Of a stretch of 14,444 nucleotides of DNA, positions 1 through 6,190 are shown piece after piece (positions within the stretch are counted from its first letter, which is position 1; the number at the start of each line of letters is the position of its first letter). Source of the DNA: Oscillospiraceae bacterium. Its GTDB lineage: Bacteria; Bacillota; Clostridia; Oscillospirales; Acutalibacteraceae. The stretch covers positions 8,214 through 22,657 of the forward strand of contig DNGF01000075.1 in NCBI GenBank assembly GCA_003486665.1, written 5' to 3'. The notes under the pieces were generated by a model. The model was not told where the DNA came from, searched no databases, and saw nothing but the letters and a program-made list of their open reading frames with translations. A program made the position numbers and the translations under genes.

Positions 1-150
1 CTCAGACTTCTTCTTACGCTTTACAGAGGGCTTCTCATAATGTTCTCTTTTACGAACCTCCTGGATAACACCATCTCTCGAAGTCTGTCTTTTAAATCTT
101 CTGAGAGCGTTGTCCAAAGACTCGCCTTCTTTAACTTTTACCTGACTCAC
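1..150 (-). CDS. rpsU: 30S ribosomal protein S21 (partial, C-terminus outside window)
   Basis: S21 is a small basic protein of the 30S subunit. The visible 50 codons read from a GTG start: the N-terminus begins (M)[19 protein letters not shown], the S21 family signature, followed by the arginine/lysine-rich segment [20 protein letters not shown] and a basic KRKKKSE tail. The family is usually 55-70 residues, so only the last few codons are missing beyond position 1. The GTG start at 148-150 is fixed by an unusually long purine ribosome binding site (GGAGGGAGGG within 151-170) and by the match to the family N-terminus. A consensus promoter lies upstream, and the alcohol dehydrogenase before it has a terminator, so rpsU is probably transcribed on its own from there. 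Identification is firm. Confidence 0.95.
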   Translation of the reverse strand, partial: MSQVKVKEGESLDNALRRFKRQTSRDGVIQEVRKREHYEKPSVKRKKKSE

Positions 151-202
151 TGTATTCCCTCCCTCCGCAGATTGCAGGGGTAATCTTTATAATTTGCACC
201 AT

Positions 203-231
203 ATTTTATCACATTGTGAGCGGATTGTCAA
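203..231 (-). promoter_or_regulatory. sigmaA-type promoter of rpsU
   Basis: On the minus strand a perfect -35 TTGACA (226-231) is followed after 17 bases by -10 TAAAAT (203-208). Transcription would start near 196, giving a leader of about 45 bases before the GTG of rpsU. The -35 and spacer hold two direct heptamers, TGACAAT and TCACAAT, 11 bases apart, a possible protein-binding site. No regulator can be named. Confidence 0.75.
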
Positions 232-272
232 TATCTAATTGCAAAAAATGCACTTATTGCTTATAAATTTTT

Positions 273-306
273 ATAAAAAAGTATCGGCAGATCGCTCCGC
301 CGATAC
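273..306 (-). terminator. Rho-independent terminator of the alcohol dehydrogenase gene
   Basis: A perfect 8-bp stem (GTATCGGC at 281-288 with GCCGATAC at 299-306) encloses a 10-base loop. On the minus strand it is followed at once by six T residues (275-280). It begins 11 bases after the dehydrogenase stop codon and ends that transcript before the rpsU promoter. Confidence 0.85.
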
Positions 307-316
307 AGTTATTCTT

Positions 317-1525
317 TTAGAAGCCTCTTACGGCTCTTACAACCTTTTCGCAGTCCTTTGCATCCATGATCTTCGGAACAGGATAGAGCGGATTGCCCTC
401 TCTGAGCGCACGCTCAACAATTGTCGGGATATCCTCGTCCTTAATGAAGTCAAAATGCTCCGGAATGTTCATGTTCTTGTTCATCTGCTTGATTGCGTCA
501 ATGAAGTTCATAGCCTTGTCTGCCTGTGAATAGCCGCCGACGCCTACGATCTCGGCAAGCTTTGCAAGCTTCTCATAAGCCGTGTCGCCGTAATACTCAA
601 GAACGTGTGGAAGAATAACCGCATTTGCGAGTCCGTGCGGTGTGCCGTAGATTCCGCCGAGATTATGAGCGATCGCATGAACGTAGCCTACATATGCTCT
701 TGTGAATGCCATTCCCGCATAGAACGACGCAACGAGCATATTTTCACGAGCCTTGATGTTTTTGCCGTCATTGTATGCCGTTTCAAGGTTCTCAAAGATG
801 AGCTTTGTTGCTTTCTCGGCATAGTCATTCGTTGACTTTGTTCCGCTCAACCCGATATAAGCCTCGACAGCATGGGTAAGAGCGTCCATACCTGTTGTTG
901 AGGTGATCTTCTGCGGAAGTCCTGTTGTAAGCTCAGGGTCAAGAACCGCATACTTCGGACGAAGCTTCGGGTCGTTGATGGCATATTTCTCATGAGTCTG
1001 CATATTCGTAACAACAGCGGCAAGGGTCGTTTCCGAGCCTGTACCTGCTGTCGTCGGAACAGCGAAGAACGGCGGAAGCTTGTGCCTGATCTTCAGCTCG
1101 CCTCTCATCTGAGAAACGCTCTGGTTCGGGTTCATAACTCTTGCACCTGCCGCTTTTGCACAGTCCATCGGAGAACCGCCGCCGAATGCGATAATGCCCT
1201 CGCAGCCGTTTTTGAGATAAAGTCTGCGTGCTTCTTCGATATTTTCAATTGACGGGTTCGGCTGAACTCCGTCATAAACCGTGTACTTGATTCCCTGAGC
1301 GTCAAGCTGCTCAAAAAGTCCTGCAAGCAGATTGAGTCCCATAAGACCCTTATCCGTAACAACGAGTACGCTTGAAATGCCCTTTGACTTTACGAGTGCC
1401 GGAAGCTCTTTAACCGCGCCGGGACCCTTGAGAAGCTCAGGCTCCGACCAGTCGAAGAAACACTCGGCAACCATAAAGGTTTTCTGATATGCTCTGTAAA
1501 AAGCTTTTTTTGCCATATCTGCCAT
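317..1525 (-). CDS. Iron-containing (group III) alcohol dehydrogenase
   Basis: A 402-residue cytoplasmic NAD(P)-dependent oxidoreductase of the Fe-ADH family, interconverting alcohols and aldehydes or ketones, probably in fermentation. The nucleotide-binding GGGSPMD motif is at 115-121. All four metal ligands known from E. coli FucO have counterparts with matching spacing: D214 and H218 (in GMDALTHAVEAY), H283 (in YVHAIAHNLGG) and H297 (in TPHGLANA). Length is typical of single-domain members and there is no AdhE-type aldehyde dehydrogenase part. The first ATG is preferred because GAGGT lies 8-9 bases upstream. It has its own promoter and terminator and so stands apart from the esterase gene before it. 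Substrate (ethanol, butanol, propanediol, lactaldehyde) cannot be told from sequence. Family call firm. Confidence 0.93.
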   Translation of the reverse strand: MADMAKKAFYRAYQKTFMVAECFFDWSEPELLKGPGAVKELPALVKSKGISSVLVVTDKGLMGLNLLAGLFEQLDAQGIKYTVYDGVQPNPSIENIEEARRLYLKNGCEGIIAFGGGSPMDCAKAAGARVMNPNQSVSQMRGELKIRHKLPPFFAVPTTAGTGSETTLAAVVTNMQTHEKYAINDPKLRPKYAVLDPELTTGLPQKITSTTGMDALTHAVEAYIGLSGTKSTNDYAEKATKLIFENLETAYNDGKNIKARENMLVASFYAGMAFTRAYVGYVHAIAHNLGGIYGTPHGLANAVILPHVLEYYGDTAYEKLAKLAEIVGVGGYSQADKAMNFIDAIKQMNKNMNIPEHFDFIKDEDIPTIVERALREGNPLYPVPKIMDAKDCEKVVRAVRGF

Positions 1526-1557
1526 AAAAAAGACCTCATTTCATTTTTAATAAATCT

Positions 1558-1587
1558 ATTTTACCAAATATAACCATACTTTTACAA
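1558..1587 (-). promoter_or_regulatory. Putative promoter of the alcohol dehydrogenase gene
   Basis: Minus-strand TTGTAA (1582-1587), an 18-base spacer and TAAAAT (1558-1563) lie in the 80-base AT-rich gap between the esterase stop and the dehydrogenase start, giving a leader of about 25 bases. The -35 is imperfect and the background is AT-rich, so this is moderate evidence. Confidence 0.5.
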
Positions 1588-1605
1588 GTAGTTATATAAA
1601 TATTT

Positions 1606-2337
1606 TTAAAAAATATTTGATTTATCAATCGCTTTTTCCCATTCCTCGGCAATGAGCATATGACCTGCGATCGAGGGGTGAGTTCCGTCCCACATGAAGT
1701 ATTCGGTTTTTGAACCTGCAATCTTTTCCGAAAACTTATCATAAAGCGGAACAAAGATATCCGCAGAGCTTTCCGCAACTCGCTTCGCCGCCGCCCTTGT
1801 GAGCTGAATTGCGGCGGATTTGTAATCCATCGCCTCTTGAGTTTCATCTCTGTCGGGTCTGCCGGTATCAACCTCACATTCAACGTGCGGCGTGTAGCGA
1901 TATGACAGATCGTCCTTTGAAAGAGGAAAATAAAACGGTTCGCATACAATTATTTTTGTCTGCGGCAGAGCGTTCCTCGTCAGCTCGATCATTGTTGTGA
2001 GATTCTTTTCGTAGGTTTCCTCAACCTCTTTGAGTGAAAGCCCGTTTAGAAAGCCGAAAAGTCCGTCGTTTGTACCCACAAGGATACTGAGTACGGTCGG
2101 GGCATTGTCGATAACATCCTCCTGCCATGTTTCAAGCAGCTTTGCCATCGTTGCGCCCGAATAGCCCTTGTTAATAAATCTCGGTCTGCGCTCGGAGTTT
2201 TCATAAGCCGCCTTAGCCGCAAGGATAAACTGATATCCGTGACCCATGATATGGTTGCAGTCCATTTTATGTCCGCGGTTGCCATCGGTTATCGAATCGC
2301 CCGAAAAAAGAACGATATCGTTACTGTTAAGATACAT
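1606..2337 (-). CDS. SGNH/GDSL-family hydrolase (esterase or lipase fold)
   Basis: A 243-residue SGNH hydrolase. Block I is FSGDSITDGNR with nucleophile S15. The block II glycine is G58 in NKGYSG, block III is GTND with N90, and the block V catalytic dyad is D217 and H220 in WDGTHPS. The family cleaves acyl esters, often acetyl groups on sugars. There is no signal peptide or transmembrane segment, so it should act in the cytoplasm, perhaps deacetylating imported oligosaccharides (inference). Its ATG overlaps the prmA stop codon by one base (TAATG), with a GAGG site inside the end of prmA, so translation is coupled to prmA. No convincing terminator follows, only an AT palindrome. Exact substrate unknown. 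Confidence 0.88.
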   Translation of the reverse strand: MYLNSNDIVLFSGDSITDGNRGHKMDCNHIMGHGYQFILAAKAAYENSERRPRFINKGYSGATMAKLLETWQEDVIDNAPTVLSILVGTNDGLFGFLNGLSLKEVEETYEKNLTTMIELTRNALPQTKIIVCEPFYFPLSKDDLSYRYTPHVECEVDTGRPDRDETQEAMDYKSAAIQLTRAAAKRVAESSADIFVPLYDKFSEKIAGSKTEYFMWDGTHPSIAGHMLIAEEWEKAIDKSNIF

Positions 2338-3263
2338 TATTTCTTCAACCTCGTTTCAAAGCAGAGCCAGCCGCAGCTTTCGTGCCTGCCGACTACCTCA
2401 AAGCCGTACTTTTCGAATGCGTCAAGTACGTCCTGCTCTCGTGTGTCGATAATTCCGGATGTGATATAAATTCCGTCATCCTTCAAAAATTTGCCGACAT
2501 CCTTTGTGAACATCACGATGATATCTGCAACAATATTGGCAACGACAACATCGTATTTGCCGCTGACCTTATCGGTCAGGTTGCCCTGAAATACCGTATA
2601 TTTCGGCTCTGTGAAGCCGTTCATTTCGCCGTTTTCCCTTGCTGTTTTAACCGCAAGCTCGTCAATATCAACGCCCGTTGCGCTCTTTGCACCGAGAAGA
2701 AGTCCTGCAATGCCGAGGATTCCGCTTCCGCAGCCGATATCGAGCAATTCGGTATCGGGTGTGATGTGATTTTCGAGCGTTTCAAGGCAAAGACGGGTTG
2801 TGTCATGTCCGCCGCTTCCGAAAGCAAGACCGGGTTCGATATCAAGCACCGTTCTGCCCTGCGGATCGTAATCATTGTCCCAAACGGGGCGAATCAGCAG
2901 CTTTTCGCCGACGGGCATCGGCTTAAAATATTCTTTCCAGTTGTTCTCCCAGTCCTGATTGCGGCACACGCTGAGGTCGATTTCATGCTTAATACCCTCT
3001 GCGTTGTAACGCTCGGAGAGAAAAGCGACCGCCTCGGCAGGGCTTTCTTCGGGTGAAATATAGACGTGTATTACAGCCTTATTTCTGTCCTTTTTGAGCA
3101 GATCCTCGTCAATAAGGTCAATGTGGGCAATTTCCCACGCTGCCTCTTCGAGGTCGCTGTAATCCTCAATATAGATACCATAGGGGACGACCATCTGAGC
3201 AATGTTGCCCGCCGTTTCCACGTCCTTTGAATCAATGTTAATTTTTACTTCTGTCCAGTCCAT
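2337..3263 (-). CDS. prmA: Ribosomal protein L11 methyltransferase
   Basis: A 308-residue S-adenosylmethionine-dependent methyltransferase that trimethylates lysines and the N-terminus of ribosomal protein L11. The N-terminal substrate-recognition domain (1-100) is followed by the PrmA hallmark DWENNWKEYFKP (104-115). Next comes the PG-AFGSGGH-TT loop near 144-156, SAM-binding motif I DIGCGSGILGI (175-185) and VVANIVADII (240-249). Length is that of the family (about 290-315). The start is set by GGAG 5 bases upstream, lying in the 9-base gap after the upstream gene's stop. It sits inside a four-gene unit with the secreted EEP protein before it and the esterase after it. Other bacteria often place prmA with dnaJ and rsmE; neither is adjacent here. 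The loop reads GSGGH where many homologues have GTGTH. Confidence 0.95.
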   Translation of the reverse strand: MDWTEVKINIDSKDVETAGNIAQMVVPYGIYIEDYSDLEEAAWEIAHIDLIDEDLLKKDRNKAVIHVYISPEESPAEAVAFLSERYNAEGIKHEIDLSVCRNQDWENNWKEYFKPMPVGEKLLIRPVWDNDYDPQGRTVLDIEPGLAFGSGGHDTTRLCLETLENHITPDTELLDIGCGSGILGIAGLLLGAKSATGVDIDELAVKTARENGEMNGFTEPKYTVFQGNLTDKVSGKYDVVVANIVADIIVMFTKDVGKFLKDDGIYITSGIIDTREQDVLDAFEKYGFEVVGRHESCGWLCFETRLKK

Positions 3264-3272
3264 AAAATCTCC

Positions 3273-4388
3273 TTATTTAATCCAGCCGATGCCGTTTTTT
3301 ATAAGCTCCGGAATGTTAATTATCGCTTTGAAAATCACCTTTGAGATAGTTCTGATTGCAGTTGAAACGTAATCAAACAAATTGAATTTTTCTGTCTGCT
3401 TGTTTTCGAGAGGCTTGACCTCATCCGGGTTTACGGTGTAAGCAAGCTTTGTTCTGACTGCCGCATGGTCGGAAAGATGTCCGTCCCATGAAATCTCGTC
3501 GCAGTCAAAGCCGTCATAAACCGCTTCGAGCAGTTCAAATGAAACGCCTGCGCCGTCACGGTAATAAACATGGTCGAGCGTATCCCAGGTTCTCGGATAG
3601 GCGCAGCCGTAGCGCTCGTACATTTCGCCGTATGTAAACTCATAGTTGCCGCCGTTGTTGTATTCGATCCATGCGTCCTTAAAGCCGTGACCGATGAAGT
3701 TGTCCATCAGCTTTTGGCAAAGGTCAATTTTATACTGTCCGTTTTTATAGCCCTCGCGGAAAACGGAATAATTTGTGTTGAAGTCCCCCGTCAATATAAC
3801 GGCTCTGTCCGTTCCCGAATGTTCCTCGACAAGCTCAATAAGCTGGTCAAACTGATCAGCCTTTGCGAGCATTGACTGCTCGTCCTCCCACGCGTCGGCG
3901 TGGATATTGTAAACATCAATGAAAACGCCGTCCGCAATCTCAGCCGTGCAATAAAGTATGCCTTTCGGCGTCAGCTCGTCCGAACCGCAGTCATACACGC
4001 CGTATGCCGTTCTCCACGGAACTCTGCCGACATTATAAATCGGATACTTTGAGAAGAAATTCAGTCCGTCACCGACAGCAACTCCGCCGCTTGTCAGCGT
4101 GGAATATTCCATGTCAAGATTCTTTTCAAGAATCGAATGGAGGTTAAAATCCTCCTGTGCGCTGAGAAAATCACAGCCGGAAGCGTTAATCTCTTTTGCA
4201 ATGAGCTTTGTAGCCTTGATCGGGTCACGCTTGGTCGAAGAACCACCCGCAGGAATCGGAAGTCCGTCAACATTGAACGAAACAAGATTCAGTGTACCCG
4301 TTATTGTGTTGCCGTCCTCGGCAAAGGTGAGAGATGTGCAGCCGATAAAGATAACGACCGCCAAAAGAACACTGACTAATTTTTTCAT
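3273..4388 (-). CDS. Secreted endonuclease/exonuclease/phosphatase-fold protein (sphingomyelinase/phosphodiesterase-like)
   Basis: A 371-residue exported protein. Residues 1-23 form a signal peptide: MKK, a hydrophobic core, then a TFA cleavage site before EDG. The mature part is an EEP-fold metal-dependent phosphodiesterase. Expected catalytic positions are present: N39 (SFNVDGLP), E79 (SAQEDF), H163 (YNIHADAW), D202 and N204 (LTGDFNT), D272 (TLDHVYY), D307 and H308 (HLSDHAAV). The pattern resembles neutral sphingomyelinase and secreted phospholipase members more than DNase I, but substrate is inferred. The C-terminal tail (about 335-371) is amphipathic, lysine-dotted and hydrophobic, perhaps contacting membrane. 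The start is supported by AAAGGAG 7 bases upstream. It lies 51 bases after yhaM and 9 bases before prmA, probably in one transcript. An exported enzyme among RNA and ribosome enzymes is odd. Confidence 0.87.
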   Translation of the reverse strand: MKKLVSVLLAVVIFIGCTSLTFAEDGNTITGTLNLVSFNVDGLPIPAGGSSTKRDPIKATKLIAKEINASGCDFLSAQEDFNLHSILEKNLDMEYSTLTSGGVAVGDGLNFFSKYPIYNVGRVPWRTAYGVYDCGSDELTPKGILYCTAEIADGVFIDVYNIHADAWEDEQSMLAKADQFDQLIELVEEHSGTDRAVILTGDFNTNYSVFREGYKNGQYKIDLCQKLMDNFIGHGFKDAWIEYNNGGNYEFTYGEMYERYGCAYPRTWDTLDHVYYRDGAGVSFELLEAVYDGFDCDEISWDGHLSDHAAVRTKLAYTVNPDEVKPLENKQTEKFNLFDYVSTAIRTISKVIFKAIINIPELIKNGIGWIK

Positions 4389-4400
4389 GGCAATTCTCCT

Positions 4401-4443
4401 TTAGGGCAATTCATGCACCGCGATTTGTGCGGTATTATATCAA
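4401..4443. repeat. Short palindromic repeat, diverged copy A
   Basis: A 43-base element that aligns without gaps to 13935-13977, with 31 of 43 bases identical by hand count. It keeps the left arm TTAGGGCAA and the central hairpin ACCGC (4417-4421), loop GATTTGT, GCGGT (4429-4433). The right arm has decayed. It fills the gap between yhaM and the EEP gene. Its right end contains the yhaM stop codon and its left end touches the EEP gene's ribosome binding site, so the hairpin could affect mRNA stability or downstream translation. Confidence 0.65.
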
Positions 4444-5411
4444 AGCAGATCTGCTTTCGGTTTGACTTCCTTAAGTCCGTGATTGTAAAGCTTTCTGTTT
4501 TCAAGCGCCCACTGCCTTGGTGTGAAGTCGCCGGAGTCTACCTCGGAAACAGCCTGCGAGATCTCATAGATCCTTGCGTCAAGCATATCGAGTTCCGAGA
4601 GAATTTCCGCTTCAAGAAACATCGGTCTTACAGCCGCCCCGAATTCGGGTTCGCCGTGATGAGAGATTATCATATGCTCCACAAGAGTTAAAAGCTCTCT
4701 GTCCGTACCCAGCTCTTCACCGATTTTTTCAATATTCATCGCACCCTTTACAAGGTGTCCGATAAGCGTACCCTCAACCGTGTAGCCGGAAGCGATGCCT
4801 GTTTCCGAAACATCAAATTCACCGATCTTCGCAATGTCGTGAAGAATTACTCCGGAGAAAAGAAGATCCTTTTCGACCGACGGATATATTTCCGCAATTC
4901 TCTGTGCCATTCTGAGAATGGAAAGCGTATGGTAGAGCAAACCGCCCCTTATGGCATGGTGAAGCTTGAATGCCGCAGGCCAGTAGAGCATAGACTTTTT
5001 ATTCTGCTCAAGCGCAGTCATAACGAGGGCCTTAAGCTGTGCGTTTTCAAAGTCGTTTACGACATCAACTATCGCAGAGTACATTGCTTCGCCGTTGTAT
5101 TCCGCACTGGGAACAAAGTCCTCGATCAGCACGCCGTCCGATTCATTCGCAAGGCGAACACGGTCCAGCCGCATCTGAGGAGCCTCGTTGAAAATCGAAA
5201 TTGAACCGCGGACCTTAAGCAAAGAATTCTGCTTTATAAATCCGAAAATCTCTTCTTTATAGTCCCAGAGCTTTGCGCCGATTTCTCCCGAACTGTCCGT
5301 TAAAACAAGGTCAAGATACGGCACGCCCTTTGCTGTTTTTTTCTCTTCAAGGCTCTTTACAAGGCAGAAGCCCTCAACGGTTCCGTTGCTGTTTATTTCC
5401 GTAAAATTCAT
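4440..5411 (-). CDS. yhaM: 3'-5' exoribonuclease YhaM family (OB-fold + HD domain)
   Basis: A 323-residue cytoplasmic metal-dependent 3'-5' exonuclease of the YhaM/CBF1 type, acting in RNA turnover and able to digest ssDNA in characterised members. An N-terminal OB-fold nucleic-acid-binding domain (about 10-90) is followed by an HD phosphohydrolase domain. The latter has KLHHAIRGGLLYHT (149-162), the HD pair H191-D192 in VILHDIAKIGEF, LVEHMIISHHG (243-253) and a late acidic motif LDMLDAR (274-280). Length is close to B. subtilis YhaM. An ATG 12 bases further upstream (5423) is possible in frame, but the GGAGG at 5417-5421 overlaps that codon and sits 5 bases before the ATG at 5411, so the latter is chosen. 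It heads the minus-strand operon and is divergent from yfbR. Confidence 0.92.
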   Translation of the reverse strand: MNFTEINSNGTVEGFCLVKSLEEKKTAKGVPYLDLVLTDSSGEIGAKLWDYKEEIFGFIKQNSLLKVRGSISIFNEAPQMRLDRVRLANESDGVLIEDFVPSAEYNGEAMYSAIVDVVNDFENAQLKALVMTALEQNKKSMLYWPAAFKLHHAIRGGLLYHTLSILRMAQRIAEIYPSVEKDLLFSGVILHDIAKIGEFDVSETGIASGYTVEGTLIGHLVKGAMNIEKIGEELGTDRELLTLVEHMIISHHGEPEFGAAVRPMFLEAEILSELDMLDARIYEISQAVSEVDSGDFTPRQWALENRKLYNHGLKEVKPKADLL

Positions 5412-5416
5412 ATGAA

Positions 5417-5421
5417 CCTCC
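5417..5421 (-). promoter_or_regulatory. Ribosome binding site deciding the yhaM start
   Basis: GGAGG on the minus strand, 5 bases before the ATG at 5411. It is overlapped by the competing upstream ATG at 5423, which has no good site of its own. Confidence 0.75.
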
Positions 5422-5443
5422 ATGACTCAATAAATATGTATTA

Positions 5444-5452
5444 ATTGTATCA
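5444..5452 (-). promoter_or_regulatory. Extended -10 promoter of the yhaM operon
   Basis: Minus-strand TGATACAAT, a TGnTACAAT extended -10 element, starts transcription near 5437, leaving a leader of about 26 bases. No good -35 is seen 17 bases upstream (TTTCTT, in a T-rich tract). It lies in the 167-base divergent region with the yfbR promoter. Confidence 0.55.
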
Positions 5453-5480
5453 CATAAAAAGGAAAAAAGAAAGAATTTCC

Positions 5481-5509
5481 TTGCAAAAGATGCCGCCGTA
5501 TGTTAAAAT
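5481..5509 (+). promoter_or_regulatory. sigmaA-type promoter of yfbR-glnA
   Basis: TTGCAA (5481-5486), exactly 17 bases, then TAAAAT (5504-5509). Transcription would start near 5516, giving a leader of about 63 bases that begins with a hairpin. No second promoter was found before glnA, so this one probably serves both genes. Confidence 0.7.
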
Positions 5510-5520
5510 TTTTTCATTAA

Positions 5521-5562
5521 GGCAGCCGAAAACGATTTATGATATATTTTTCATCGGTTGCC
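5521..5562 (+). promoter_or_regulatory. Stem-loop in the yfbR leader
   Basis: GGCAGCCGA (5521-5529) can pair with TCGGTTGCC (5554-5562) over 9 positions, one of them a G-U pair, around a 24-base AT-rich loop. It occupies the first part of the predicted leader and ends 3 bases before the purine-rich ribosome binding region. Whether it regulates is unknown. The leading TTAAGGCA (5517-5524) resembles the arm of the palindromic repeat found elsewhere in the window. Confidence 0.45.
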
Positions 5563-5578
5563 GAGAGAGGGTGCTTTA

Positions 5579-6166
5579 ATGGGCAAAAAATATCACTTTT
5601 TTGCAATGCTTTCAAGAATGAAATTTATAAACCGCTGGGCATTGATGCGAAATACCTATACGGAAAATATCAGCGAGCATTCGCTTGAGGTTGCAACGGT
5701 GGCTCATTCGCTCGCCGTTATTCACAACAAGCGCTTCGGCGGCAATGTCAATGCCGAGCGCGCGGCTGTCCTCGGCGTTTTTCATGACGCTCCGGAAATT
5801 ATTACGGGCGATATGCCGACTCCGGTCAAGTATTACAGCAAGCAGATACGCGAGGCGTATAATTGCGTTGAGGATGACGCCTGCAAGGCTCTTCTGGAAA
5901 TGATCCCGGAGGATATCCGAGAGGAATACAAACCGTTTTTCATCAAGCAGGACGCTGACCGTCAGCTTTGGAAATTCGTCAAGGCGGCGGACAAAATATG
6001 CGCTTATACTAAATGTGTTGAAGAATCAAAGGCGGGCAATCACGACTTTGATAAGGCGGCAAAAACCAACTTCAAGTCGCTTGAAGAGCTTAATATGCCT
6101 GAGGTCAGGTGCTTCATGGAGGATTTTCTTCCGAGCTACAGCCTGACGCTTGACGAAATGAAATAA
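5579..6166 (+). CDS. yfbR: 5'-deoxynucleotidase, YfbR-type HD phosphohydrolase
   Basis: A 195-residue cytoplasmic HD-domain enzyme that removes the 5' phosphate from deoxynucleoside monophosphates. The catalytic positions known for E. coli YfbR appear here shifted by one: R19 and W20 (NRWALMRN), H34 (ISEHSLEVA), H69-D70 (VFHDAPEI), E73, D78 (TGDMPTPVKYYS) and D138 (AADKICAY). Length matches the family (about 190-200). The start at 5579 is preferred to a TTG at 5558 because AGAGGG (5566-5571) lies 7 bases before it and homology begins there. glnA starts 24 bases after the stop, so the two share a transcript. It is divergent from yhaM, another HD enzyme whose products are mononucleotides. Function call is strong; exact substrate range is not visible. 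Confidence 0.9.
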   Translation: MGKKYHFFAMLSRMKFINRWALMRNTYTENISEHSLEVATVAHSLAVIHNKRFGGNVNAERAAVLGVFHDAPEIITGDMPTPVKYYSKQIREAYNCVEDDACKALLEMIPEDIREEYKPFFIKQDADRQLWKFVKAADKICAYTKCVEESKAGNHDFDKAAKTNFKSLEELNMPEVRCFMEDFLPSYSLTLDEMK

Positions 6167-6190
6167 ATACTATTTGAGAGAGGTATCAAT

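Noticed and set aside
211..233. lac-operator-like ATTGTGAGCGGAT as a true LacI-type operator
   Set aside because: Only one half-site matches; the other half is degenerate and there is no LacI-family gene in the window. Kept only as a low-interest note on direct heptamers.
1598..1618. AT-only palindrome at the end of the esterase gene as a terminator
   Set aside because: The arms consist only of A and T and are separated by one base, so no stable RNA hairpin is expected, and it overlaps the stop codon.
2382..3056. Plus-strand open frame of 224 codons
   Set aside because: It lies wholly antisense to prmA, whose motifs are unmistakable. Its translation shows no family features and it lacks a ribosome binding site; it is a by-product of codon bias.
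4320..4388. Lipoprotein signal in the EEP protein (GC at residues 16-17)
   Set aside because: The residues before the cysteine (FIG) are a poor lipobox and a good TFA cleavage site follows. The same false pattern occurs in the CotH-dockerin signal peptide.
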